Of a DNA stretch of 5,758 nt, positions 1 to 5,758 are shown in pieces. The notes beneath the pieces were generated by a model, which saw only the letters and a program-made list of their open reading frames with translations, was not told the DNA's origin and made no database searches. A program made the translations under genes and the position numbers. Numbering within the stretch: position 1 is the first letter of the stretch; each line of letters starts with the position of its first letter. The DNA is taken from assembly GCA_012270635.1 (NCBI GenBank), contig JAAXHX010000310.1:1-5758 (forward strand). Direction: 5' to 3'. The stretch is from Dehalococcoidia bacterium. Lineage in GTDB: Bacteria; Chloroflexota; Dehalococcoidia; Plut-88900.

Positions 1-437
1 TCCAACGGCAGTGAACCGTACCTGCTGTGCGCCATGCAGAACCCCGCCACGGTCCCCGGTACGCTCACCGACTTGGCTCCAATGATGTTCTCGGAGTTCG
101 CCACGCTCTGCAGCCCTATGTCCAGAATCGCCGAGTCCTCCACCGTGTACATATCCGGCCCCGCCTCCCCCGGCGCCCGAGGGCTGAACTCGATGACGGT
201 CGATTTACCCTCGCCTGCCAGGTGCAGCAGCATGAACCCGCACCCGCCGATGGTCGTCATCATCGGCTCGACAACGCACGCCGTGAACCCTGTCGCCACC
301 GCCGCGTCCACCGCGTTCCCACCCTTCCTCAGCATCTCCAGCCCCGCCTCCGAGGACAGGGGATGGTTGGCTGCGACCACCCCGTTCTCGGCTACAACCT
401 CGTCCTTGCTGACCCGTAACCTGCTGTTGAGGGCCAT
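1..437 (-). CDS. Gamma-glutamyltransferase-family protein, N-terminal 145 residues (gene runs off the left edge)
   Basis: Translating the minus strand from the ATG at 437-435 gives an open frame of 145 codons to the window edge, so the stop codon is not visible. The start of the GGT (Ntn-hydrolase) fold is recognisable: ENGVVAANHPLSSEAGLEML at residues 17-36, GGNAVDAAVA at 39-48, EPMMTTIGGCGFML at 58-71, SPRAP at 85-89 and SVPGTVAG at 125-132, then RYGSLPL. The family cleaves gamma-glutamyl bonds such as that of glutathione and matures by self-cleavage before a catalytic Thr, which lies beyond this fragment. No signal peptide precedes the domain, unlike the periplasmic E. coli enzyme, so a cytoplasmic location is inferred. 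Where E. coli has the substrate-binding Arg in DFRE, this protein has EFSPRAP, with the Arg two positions later; from memory, many distant GGT-like proteins share this, so the true substrate is open. The gene begins 1 nt after the aroKB stop with a strong ribosome site, implying co-translation. Family call firm, substrate unknown. Confidence 0.9.
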   Translation of the reverse strand, partial: MALNSRLRVSKDEVVAENGVVAANHPLSSEAGLEMLRKGGNAVDAAVATGFTACVVEPMMTTIGGCGFMLLHLAGEGKSTVIEFSPRAPGEAGPDMYTVEDSAILDIGLQSVANSENIIGAKSVSVPGTVAGFCMAHSRYGSLPL

Positions 438-438
438 C

Positions 439-2199
439 CTATTCGACCTCCTGGTCATTATTTCCTTGGGCGAGCCCTGCCAGGACCTCCCTCACCGACT
501 CCATGGGGATATCGTCTCTGATCACCGGCTTCCCGATATCCTCCAGGAGCACCCAGCGGATGGCCTTGCCCCGCACCTTCTTGTCCAGGTACATCGCTTC
601 TATCAGCCTGTCCGCATCGAGACCCGGCATGGAGGTCGGCAGCCCGAACTTCCTCAGCAGCCCCGACATCCGCCCCACCGCCTCGTCCCCCAGCCCCGCG
701 TGTTCCCTGCTCAGCTCTGCCGCCCCCATCGCCCCGATGGACACCGCTTCCCCATGAAGCAATGTCCCGTATTCCGTGGCTGCCTCCAGCGCATGTCCGA
801 TGGTATGCCCGAAGTTCAGGATCATCCTCCATCCCGCTTCCTTTTCGTCCCCGCCCACTACCTTGCCCTTCAACCCCGAACTTCGCTTGACTATCTCCGT
901 CGCCATTTTAGGGTCCAGGGCCAGTGCCTTCCCAGACTCTTCCTCCAGCACGTCCAGCAAATCCGGGTCCATGATCATCCCGTGCTTTATCGTCTCCGCC
1001 CACCCCGACGCCAGCTCCCGGGGCGGCAGCGTCGTCAACGTCTCCACGTCCGATAGCACCATCCTGGGTTGATAGAACGCCCCGATGAGGTTCTTGGCTC
1101 TCGGGTGGTTTATGGCCACTTTCCCCCCTATCGCCGAGTCCGTCATGGCCAGCAGGCTCGTTGGCGCGTGGACCAGGGGCACGCCCCGCAGGAACGTGGC
1201 GGCTGCGTATCCGGCGAGGTCCCCCGCCACCCCTCCCCCCAGGGCCACCACCGTGCTGCCCCGCTCCAGCCTCCGCTCCACCATCCAGTCGTATATCTTC
1301 GTAAGCTCTTCCTCGGACTTGCTCCGCTCTCCCGCAGGCACGGAAAACGCCGAAGTCTCGAACCCCGCCGAATTGAGAGAGGTGAGCGTCTTCTCCCCGT
1401 GGATTGCAAACACCGCCGCGTCGGATATCAAAGCCGCCTTGCCTGAAAGCCCGAGGTTCCGCATCCGCTGCCCCAACTCCGAGAGATTGCCCCACCCGAC
1501 AAATACGGGATACCGTCCTCCCGGCGTCTCCACCACGAACGACGCCCCCATGTCCCTGCAGTAAGGGGACTCCGACTCTCGCCCCTTCGACTCCGCCGGT
1601 GGAAACACCGCCACCGGGTCCTTTCGCCGCCCGAACCTGCGCTGCGCGTACCGAACGCCCCGGATGACTTCCCTCACCACCTCGTCGGCAGTGAGGTCGT
1701 CCGTGTGGACGGTCCAGTCGGCGGTTGCGTAGAAGGGCTGGCGGTACTCCTTCAGCGCCTCGATCCTTTTCCTCGGGTCATCCCCTTCCAGCAGGGGGCG
1801 CACCTGTCCCTTCGACTCGTCCCCGATGTGTCTCCTCAACCTGCCGTACAGGAAGTCGGGTTTCGCCTCCAGGGCAACGACCACGCCGCTTTTGGCCATC
1901 GCCGAGCGGTTGCCCGGGTCCAAGGGCGCCCCTCCCCCCGTGGACACGATCAACTTCTTCCGCCCACTGATTTCCTCCAGCAAAGCCCTCTCTCTCGCCC
2001 TGAACCCTTCTTCCCCCTCCCGTCGAAATATCTCCGGTATGGGAGAGCCCGTTCGGGCCACGATCTCGTCGTCCATGTCCAGGTGCTGCCGCCGCAGCCG
2101 CCTTGCCAACCGCCTCCCGATGGCCGACTTTCCGCTCCCCGAAAACCCGATCAGGTAGACGTTCCAGTCCCCGATTCTCGTTTGGCCTCGATTATTCAT
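439..2199 (-). CDS. aroKB: Bifunctional shikimate kinase / 3-dehydroquinate synthase (AroK-AroB fusion)
   Basis: One 586-residue ORF carries two cytoplasmic shikimate-pathway enzymes. Residues ~14-175 are shikimate kinase (ATP-dependent 3-phosphorylation of shikimate): Walker A GFSGSGKS at 18-25, LDMDD with Asp41/Asp43, FR with Arg67, STGGGA near 87-91, the lid Arg in GQVRPLL (134) and YRQPF (Arg153). Residues ~219-576 are 3-dehydroquinate synthase (NAD- and metal-dependent cyclisation of DAHP): GGGVAGDLAGY near 321, DSAIGGKVAIN near 354, WAETIKHG with Glu402, GHTIGH with His465 and His469, and HGEAVSIG with His482. Glu402, His465 and His482 match the known metal ligands. A charged linker of about 40 residues joins the domains. 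Both catalytic sets look intact, and the two steps are not consecutive in the pathway. The start is uncertain: ATG at 2199 is preferred, but an in-frame TTG at 2226 would add 9 residues, and neither has a strong Shine-Dalgarno. The gene follows aroC after a repeat-bearing gap. Confidence 0.95.
   Translation of the reverse strand: MNNRGQTRIGDWNVYLIGFSGSGKSAIGRRLARRLRRQHLDMDDEIVARTGSPIPEIFRREGEEGFRARERALLEEISGRKKLIVSTGGGAPLDPGNRSAMAKSGVVVALEAKPDFLYGRLRRHIGDESKGQVRPLLEGDDPRKRIEALKEYRQPFYATADWTVHTDDLTADEVVREVIRGVRYAQRRFGRRKDPVAVFPPAESKGRESESPYCRDMGASFVVETPGGRYPVFVGWGNLSELGQRMRNLGLSGKAALISDAAVFAIHGEKTLTSLNSAGFETSAFSVPAGERSKSEEELTKIYDWMVERRLERGSTVVALGGGVAGDLAGYAAATFLRGVPLVHAPTSLLAMTDSAIGGKVAINHPRAKNLIGAFYQPRMVLSDVETLTTLPPRELASGWAETIKHGMIMDPDLLDVLEEESGKALALDPKMATEIVKRSSGLKGKVVGGDEKEAGWRMILNFGHTIGHALEAATEYGTLLHGEAVSIGAMGAAELSREHAGLGDEAVGRMSGLLRKFGLPTSMPGLDADRLIEAMYLDKKVRGKAIRWVLLEDIGKPVIRDDIPMESVREVLAGLAQGNNDQEVE
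447..452 (-). promoter_or_regulatory. Shine-Dalgarno site of the GGT-like gene
   Basis: The minus strand reads AGGAGG here, 9 nt before the ATG at 437. It lies inside the last codons of aroKB. It is the strongest ribosome-binding site seen in the window and fixes the start of the GGT-like gene. Confidence 0.8.
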
Positions 2200-2390
2200 G
2201 GCGTCCGCAATCCCTGGCTGCCCCAAGAACGCTCACCCCGAACCTCGGTCTGCCGGAAGGGGTTAAGCCCCTCTCCCGCGACGAGGCCTTCGCACAAGTT
2301 CCGTCGGAGGGGCCGGGGCCGCTCACACTGAGTCTGTCGAAGTATGAGCGGGGGGGGGCGAGGGTGAACATTGCTGCCTTCTCTGACTCC
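2200..2390 (-). other. Intergenic region between aroC and aroKB
   Basis: About 190 nt with no convincing gene, the longest non-coding stretch in the window. It holds a 46-nt hairpin repeat at 2308-2353, a run of nine G at 2350-2358 (C on the transcribed strand) and a small AGGGG/CCCCT inverted repeat at 2258-2272. I see no clear -35/-10 pair on the minus strand. A T-run after the hairpins, as expected of an intrinsic terminator, is absent. The aroKB start candidates at 2226 and 2199 lie at its downstream end. Whether aroKB is read through from aroC or has its own promoter cannot be settled from sequence. Confidence 0.6.
2308..2353 (+). repeat. Dispersed intergenic hairpin repeat, copy 1
   Basis: This 46-nt unit matches 4901-4946 at 40 of 46 positions in the same orientation. 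The arms CCGCTCACACT (2319-2329) and AGTATGAGCGG (2341-2351) flank an 11-nt loop GAGTCTGTCGA. Ten of eleven positions pair; the eleventh is C-A on the plus strand but G-U in minus-strand RNA, so it folds best in the direction the genes are transcribed. It ends 37 nt past the aroC stop. The core resembles the GAGCCTGTCGAAG-type repeat that I recall from many metagenomic genomes. Its function is unknown; no U-tract supports a terminator. Confidence 0.75.
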
Positions 2391-3572
2391 TCAGTCGGCC
2401 CCACTCCCGACCGGGGCCTCCACCGTCTCCAGGTACGACCTGTAGTTCCGCACCGTCTCCTCAACGTGGTCTCCTCCGAACTTGTCCATCACGGCATCCG
2501 CCAGCACAATCGCCATCATCGCCTCGCCCACTATTCCCCCGGGCGGGGCCTGGCATACGTCGCTTCTTTCGTAATGGGCCTGTATCTTCTCTCCCGTGGC
2601 CAGGTCCACCGAGGGAAGAGGCTTCGCCAACGTGGAGATCGGCTTTATCGCCACCCGGACCACGATGTCCTCTCCGTTGCTCATCCCCCCCTCGATTCCC
2701 CCCGCCCGATTCGAGACCCGCTTCCACTTCCGCTCCCGTGTCCCGTCGAACGGCGCGATGACGTCGTGCACCTGCGAGCCCATCATCTGCGCTTGCTGGA
2801 ACCCCGGCCCGATCTCCACCCCCTTCACTGCGTTTATGCTCATCATCGCTTGCGCCAGGTTGGCGTCCAGCTTCCGGTCCCAGTGCACGTGGCTACCGAG
2901 TCCTATCGGCGCCCCCGACGCCACCACCTGGAACACCCCTCCTACCGTATCCCCCGACTCCTTGGCCGCATCTATAGCCGCCACCATCTTCTTTGCTGCC
3001 TCGGGCTCGTGGCAACGCACCACTGACTCCTCCACCACGTTCCAGTCCTCGGGCATCGCCTTCTCCACCTCGTGCCCGCCTATGGACAGCGTGTTGCTGT
3101 GTATCTCTATGGACAGCTCACTTAGCAGCTTTTTGCACACGGCGCCCACCGCCACCCGGGCCGCCGTCTCCCGGGCGCTGGCCCGCTCCAGGATGTTCCG
3201 AACGTCGTCCTGCTGGTATTTCAAGATGCCCGCCATGTCGGCGTGTCCGGGTCGAAGTCTCGTCACCTTCTTCACCTGCCCGTTCACCGTTTCTACCGCC
3301 ATCACTTCCTGCCAGTTCTCCCAGTCCCTGTTCTGGATCCACAGGCCGATGGGGCTGCCCAGCGTTACTCCGTGCCGCACCCCCGACTTGATCAGCGCCC
3401 GATCCTTCTCTATCTGCATCCGGCCCCCGCGTCCATAACCCTTCTGCCGCCGCGCCAGGTCCTTCCTGATATAGTCTTCATCCAGCCGCAACCCCGCAGG
3501 TATGCCCTCAATAATGATCGAGAGCCCCTGCCCGTGGGACTCTCCGCTGGTCAGAAACCGGATCTTACTCAT
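2391..3572 (-). CDS. aroC: Chorismate synthase
   Basis: This enzyme converts 5-enolpyruvylshikimate 3-phosphate to chorismate, the last common step to aromatic amino acids, folate and quinones, using reduced FMN in the cytoplasm. The 393-residue length is within the usual 350-400. All family signatures are visible: GESHG at 10-14 with catalytic His13, YGRGGRMQIE at 46-55, RPGHADMAG at 107-115 with the second catalytic His110, RASARETAAR at 130-139, WDRKLDANLA near 231-240, NRAGGIEGGMSNG at 288-300 and RSDVCQAPP at 336-344. The ATG overlaps the aroE stop as ATGA (3572-3569). No good Shine-Dalgarno precedes it, so translation probably depends on coupling to aroE. About 190 nt separate its stop from aroKB. 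The protein appears complete and unremarkable, and the identification is firm. Confidence 0.98.
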   Translation of the reverse strand: MSKIRFLTSGESHGQGLSIIIEGIPAGLRLDEDYIRKDLARRQKGYGRGGRMQIEKDRALIKSGVRHGVTLGSPIGLWIQNRDWENWQEVMAVETVNGQVKKVTRLRPGHADMAGILKYQQDDVRNILERASARETAARVAVGAVCKKLLSELSIEIHSNTLSIGGHEVEKAMPEDWNVVEESVVRCHEPEAAKKMVAAIDAAKESGDTVGGVFQVVASGAPIGLGSHVHWDRKLDANLAQAMMSINAVKGVEIGPGFQQAQMMGSQVHDVIAPFDGTRERKWKRVSNRAGGIEGGMSNGEDIVVRVAIKPISTLAKPLPSVDLATGEKIQAHYERSDVCQAPPGGIVGEAMMAIVLADAVMDKFGGDHVEETVRNYRSYLETVEAPVGSGAD

Positions 3573-4411
3573 CTATTTGCCATCGCTTCTCGCGCCGCTC
3601 TGAACATCGCTTCCACCGGCGCCTCGCGCCCGAACCACAACTCGAAGGCTTTTGCCCCCTGAAACACCAGCATCGGCAGCCCACCGAGGGTCCGGGCCCC
3701 AGCCTCCTTAGCCAGCTTCAGCAGCACGGTCTCCTCAGGATTATATATCAGGTCGTAGACCAAGGCGCCGGGCACGATCCGGTCTCGGGGCACGGGCGAC
3801 GAGTTCTCTGCCGGCGTGTGCCGCATCCCCACCGACGTGCCGTTGACCAGCAAGTCGTACTCGTGTCCCGACGGTATCTCTCCTTCCACCGACACCTCTA
3901 CGTCCGGGTAAGCCCGAGACACTTCCTCCCCCAACCTTTCCGCCCGAACCGCTGTCCGGTTCACCAGCATTATAGATGCGGCGCCCTCTCCCGCCAGCCC
4001 GAAGGCCACCGCCCGGCCGGCGCCCCCCGTCCCTACCAGTACCACGTCTTTCCCGCGAGGCTCTAATTTGCCGTGCTCCCTCAGACCTCGCAGGAAGCCC
4101 GGTGCGTCGGTGTTGTGCCCCGTCAGCTTGCCCCCCCGCGAAACTATCGTGTTCACGCTTCCTATCTTCCTCGCCGCCTCGCTGATCTCATCCAGGAACG
4201 GCATCACCGACTCCTTGTGAGGAATGGTCACGCTCGATCCCACGAAGCCATCGGACCGGAAGCTCTCCACCCGCTTAGCCAGGTTCTCCGAGGCGGTCTC
4301 CCAGCCCTCGTATCGGGCGTCGATGCCCAGGGCGTCCAGGGCCGCCTGCTGGAACACGGGAGAGATGGAATGGCCCAGGGGATAGCCGATGATTCCGAGG
4401 AACTTGTTCAT
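3569..4411 (-). CDS. aroE: Shikimate dehydrogenase (NADP+)
   Basis: AroE reduces 3-dehydroshikimate to shikimate with NADPH. From the ATG at 4411 it is 280 residues, typical for the family. The substrate domain shows GYPLGHSISP at 9-18, SVTIPHK at 60-66 with catalytic Lys66, SVNTI at 85-89 with Asn87, and GHNTDAPG with Asp102. The NADP domain shows GTGGAGRAVA near 127-136 and VNRT at 150-153, followed by NGTSVGM near 190, YDLIYNP near 219 and GLPMLVFQGAKAFELWFG near 244-261 with Gln251. The usual Asn of the NVT motif, a shikimate contact in E. coli, is Ser60 here; from memory Ser also occurs in some homologues, so function is probably kept. A TTG immediately before the ATG (4414) is a possible alternative start; AAGGG lies about 10 nt upstream of the ATG. 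The gene starts 6 nt after the ruvX stop and overlaps aroC by 4 nt. Confidence 0.97.
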   Translation of the reverse strand: MNKFLGIIGYPLGHSISPVFQQAALDALGIDARYEGWETASENLAKRVESFRSDGFVGSSVTIPHKESVMPFLDEISEAARKIGSVNTIVSRGGKLTGHNTDAPGFLRGLREHGKLEPRGKDVVLVGTGGAGRAVAFGLAGEGAASIMLVNRTAVRAERLGEEVSRAYPDVEVSVEGEIPSGHEYDLLVNGTSVGMRHTPAENSSPVPRDRIVPGALVYDLIYNPEETVLLKLAKEAGARTLGGLPMLVFQGAKAFELWFGREAPVEAMFRAAREAMANR

Positions 4412-4417
4412 CAAGTA

Positions 4418-4876
4418 TCAGCCCTTGGCTGTAGGCTCGGGTCCAGTGCACATCCCTTTAAGGTACTCCTGGAGAATTACCGCCGCCGCCACCGAGTCCC
4501 GTCTCCCCTTCTTCCGTCCTCTCCCCACCCCCGACTCCCTCATAATCACATCCGCCGCCACCGAGGAAAAGCTTTCGTCCCACAGGTGCACCGGCCGGGA
4601 TATTCGTTCTGCCAGAAGCTCCGCAAATCTACTGCTCTTCCGAGCCTGGGGCCCCATCGCGCCGTCCAAAGATACCGGCGCCCCCACCACCACCTCCCCG
4701 ACTCCCTCTCGTGCCACCAACTCGGCTACTTTCTCTATCGCCTGGGCCCGGGTCCCGGCTTCTATCGTGGTTAGCGGCGCCACTATCGTTCCCGTCGGAT
4801 CACTCACCGCCACGCCAATCCTGACGTCCCCCACGTCCAGCCCCATCCGCCTCAATCCTGTATTTACACCCGTCAT
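4418..4876 (-). CDS. ruvX: Putative pre-16S rRNA nuclease / Holliday-junction-resolvase-like YqgF (RuvX)
   Basis: A 152-residue RNase H-fold protein, of usual length for the family (about 140-160). The order of motifs is standard: MGLDVGDVRIGVAVSD at 11-26 with Asp14, EVVVGAPVSLDG at 61-72, VHLWDESFSS at 96-105 with Glu101, and RRDSVAAAVILQEYL at 125-139 with Asp127. These three acidic residues are the expected metal-binding set. The DER motif usual in the family reads DES here. E. coli YqgF takes part in 16S rRNA 5'-end maturation, while structural similarity suggested a Holliday-junction resolvase; the role in this organism is inferred. The ATG at 4876 is taken as start; ATG at 4846 would begin right at GLDVG and looks too short. 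No strong Shine-Dalgarno is seen. It follows alaS after an 81-nt gap with a repeat and is nearly fused to aroE. Association of yqgF with alaS is common in bacteria. Confidence 0.94.
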   Translation of the reverse strand: MTGVNTGLRRMGLDVGDVRIGVAVSDPTGTIVAPLTTIEAGTRAQAIEKVAELVAREGVGEVVVGAPVSLDGAMGPQARKSSRFAELLAERISRPVHLWDESFSSVAADVIMRESGVGRGRKKGRRDSVAAAVILQEYLKGMCTGPEPTAKG

Positions 4877-4900
4877 TTGTCCGTCATCCCAACGCCTGAG

Positions 4901-4946
4901 AGGGGCCGAGGCCGCTCGTGCTGAGCCTGTCGAAGTATGCGCGGGG
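4901..4946 (+). repeat. Dispersed intergenic hairpin repeat, copy 2
   Basis: Second copy of the 46-nt unit at 2308-2353, same orientation, 40/46 identical. The arms CCGCTCGTGCT (4912-4922) and AGTATGCGCGG (4934-4944) flank the loop GAGCCTGTCGA. On the plus strand 8 Watson-Crick pairs, 2 G-U pairs and 1 mismatch form; minus-strand RNA has 3 mismatches, so this copy folds less well than copy 1 in the direction of transcription. It begins 11 nt past the alaS stop and fills most of the 81-nt alaS-ruvX gap. No T-run follows. Confidence 0.75.
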
Positions 4947-4957
4947 CGATCAAGCGC

Positions 4958-5758
4958 CTATCCACCCTCCCGCACCAACCTCGCCACTTCCTCCAGCGCC
5001 ACCGACACCTTGCTCTTGTCTCTGCCACCGGCCTGCGCCATCTCGGGACTTCCACCGCCGCCCCCGCCCGCGACTTTGGCCACCTGTTTTACGATATTCC
5101 CGGCATGCAATCCCCGAGACACCAGATCGGGCGTGGCCATCGCAACGAACATCGGCCTGTCGTTGATGACCGATGCCAGCACCACGAACACGCTCCCCAG
5201 TTTGGCTTTCAGCAGGTCTCCCATCTCCCTCATCGTCTCGACGTTCGGGGCCTCCACCCGTGCCGCCACCACCCGCGCCCCGTCCACGTCCTGCACGCGG
5301 GACAGCAGGCCCTCGGCCTCCCGTCGCCCCGCGTCCCGCTCCAGCCGGTCGGCCCGTCTCCGCTGTGTGTCCAGGTCTTCCATAAGCGTCGAAATCTTCT
5401 CTGAGATGTCCTCCGGCGACGACTTTAGCTGCGTCGAGAGTTCATCCACCAGGTCGTAACGCTGCGCCAGCAGCAACTGCACCGACGCCCCCGTCACCGC
5501 TTCGATCCGCCTGAGCCCCGAGCCGATGCTCCCCTCGTCCGTCACCTGGAAGTTCCACACCTCCCCCGTGTGCCCCACGTGCGTTCCGCCACACACCTCG
5601 AAGCTGAATCTGTCCTCCCCCTCGCCCATCGAGACCAGCCTCACCACGTCCGGGTACTTGTCCCCGAAGAACGCCAGCGCGCCCCTCGATATCGCCTCCG
5701 AATAAGGGGCTTGGTCGTTGGTCACCGACAGGTCGGAGCGAATCTTGTCGTTTACCAG
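4958..5758 (-). CDS. alaS: Alanyl-tRNA synthetase, C-terminal 266 residues (gene runs off the right edge)
   Basis: AlaRS attaches alanine to tRNA-Ala and hydrolyses mischarged Ser/Gly-tRNA-Ala. The visible part starts inside the editing domain (fragment residue 1 at 5758): LVNDKIRSDL, then YSEAISRGALAFFGDKYPD, then EVCGGTHVGHTGEV with the editing-site Cys56 and His60, and LRRIEAVTG near 82-90. A probable coiled coil follows at about 105-150 (acidic/basic alternation, QRRRADRLER). The DHHA1/C-Ala domain ends the protein, with a GGGGGGSPEMAQAGGRDKSK stretch from about 231. About 210 residues follow the Cys, close to the E. coli enzyme, so the C-terminus looks complete; the stop is TAG at 4960-4958. 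The catalytic and tRNA-recognition domains and the first half of the editing site lie beyond the edge. A GTG at 5725 is internal, not a start. The identification is certain. Confidence 0.97.
   Translation of the reverse strand: MVNDKIRSDLSVTNDQAPYSEAISRGALAFFGDKYPDVVRLVSMGEGEDRFSFEVCGGTHVGHTGEVWNFQVTDEGSIGSGLRRIEAVTGASVQLLLAQRYDLVDELSTQLKSSPEDISEKISTLMEDLDTQRRRADRLERDAGRREAEGLLSRVQDVDGARVVAARVEAPNVETMREMGDLLKAKLGSVFVVLASVINDRPMFVAMATPDLVSRGLHAGNIVKQVAKVAGGGGGGSPEMAQAGGRDKSKVSVALEEVARLVREGG

Noticed and set aside
34..1056. Long plus-strand ORF (340 codons) opposite the GGT-like gene and aroB
   Set aside because: It lies antisense to two clearly recognised proteins, has no recognisable domain, and is Pro/Arg/His-rich as expected of antisense frames in GC-rich DNA.
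908..1495. Minus-strand 195-codon ORF inside aroB
   Set aside because: It is a shifted frame of the aroB domain, Gly/Arg/Ala-rich with no motif of its own.
2258..2272. Small inverted repeat AGGGG-TTAAG-CCCCT as a terminator upstream of aroKB
   Set aside because: The stem is only 5 bp, and no T-run follows on either strand.
2319..2351. Repeat copy 1 hairpin as an intrinsic terminator for aroC
   Set aside because: The stem is good but the minus strand continues with C/G-rich sequence rather than a T-tract.
2200..2390. A riboswitch or attenuator (T-box, trp/phe-type leader) ahead of aroKB
   Set aside because: No leader peptide rich in aromatic codons, no T-box core and no alternative terminator pair could be recognised in the gap.
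2103..3026. Plus-strand ORF of 307 codons spanning the aroC-aroKB gap
   Set aside because: It is antisense to aroK and aroC at both ends and passes through the repeat; no family resemblance seen.
4873..5055. Minus-strand 60-codon ORF overlapping the ruvX start by ATGA
   Set aside because: Most of it is out of frame with the alaS C-terminus and the rest translates the dispersed repeat (RQAQHERP); the ATGA overlap looks fortuitous.

Overview
This is a GC-rich (low 60s percent by eye), densely packed bacterial chromosomal segment. Every convincing gene lies on the minus strand, so transcription runs from high to low coordinates. In that order the genes are the 3' end of alaS (alanyl-tRNA synthetase, cut by the right edge), ruvX/yqgF (Holliday-junction-resolvase-like), aroE (shikimate dehydrogenase), aroC (chorismate synthase), aroKB (one ORF fusing shikimate kinase to 3-dehydroquinate synthase) and the 5' end of a gamma-glutamyltransferase-family gene (cut by the left edge).

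The core is a shikimate-pathway cluster. AroB makes 3-dehydroquinate from DAHP, AroE reduces 3-dehydroshikimate to shikimate, AroK phosphorylates shikimate, and AroC makes chorismate from EPSP. DAHP synthase, 3-dehydroquinate dehydratase and EPSP synthase are not in the window. Spacing is tight: ruvX-aroE are 6 nt apart, aroE-aroC overlap by ATGA, and aroKB and the GGT-like gene are 1 nt apart. Two breaks interrupt the run: 81 nt between alaS and ruvX, and about 190 nt between aroC and aroKB. Each break carries one copy of the same 46-nt hairpin-forming repeat (40/46 identical), in the same orientation and just downstream of the preceding stop codon.

Taxonomy cannot be fixed from the sequence alone. 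The high GC, the AroK-AroB fusion, a leaderless GGT-like protein and the dispersed repeat with a GAGCCTGTCGAAG-type core suggest an environmental lineage, possibly Chloroflexota/Dehalococcoidia. That placement is weak inference.

I see no tRNA, rRNA, CRISPR array, insertion sequence, phage gene or defence cassette. This is mostly an ordinary housekeeping region. The repeat pair, the aroKB fusion and the coupling of a GGT-like gene to the aro run are the points most worth a second look.
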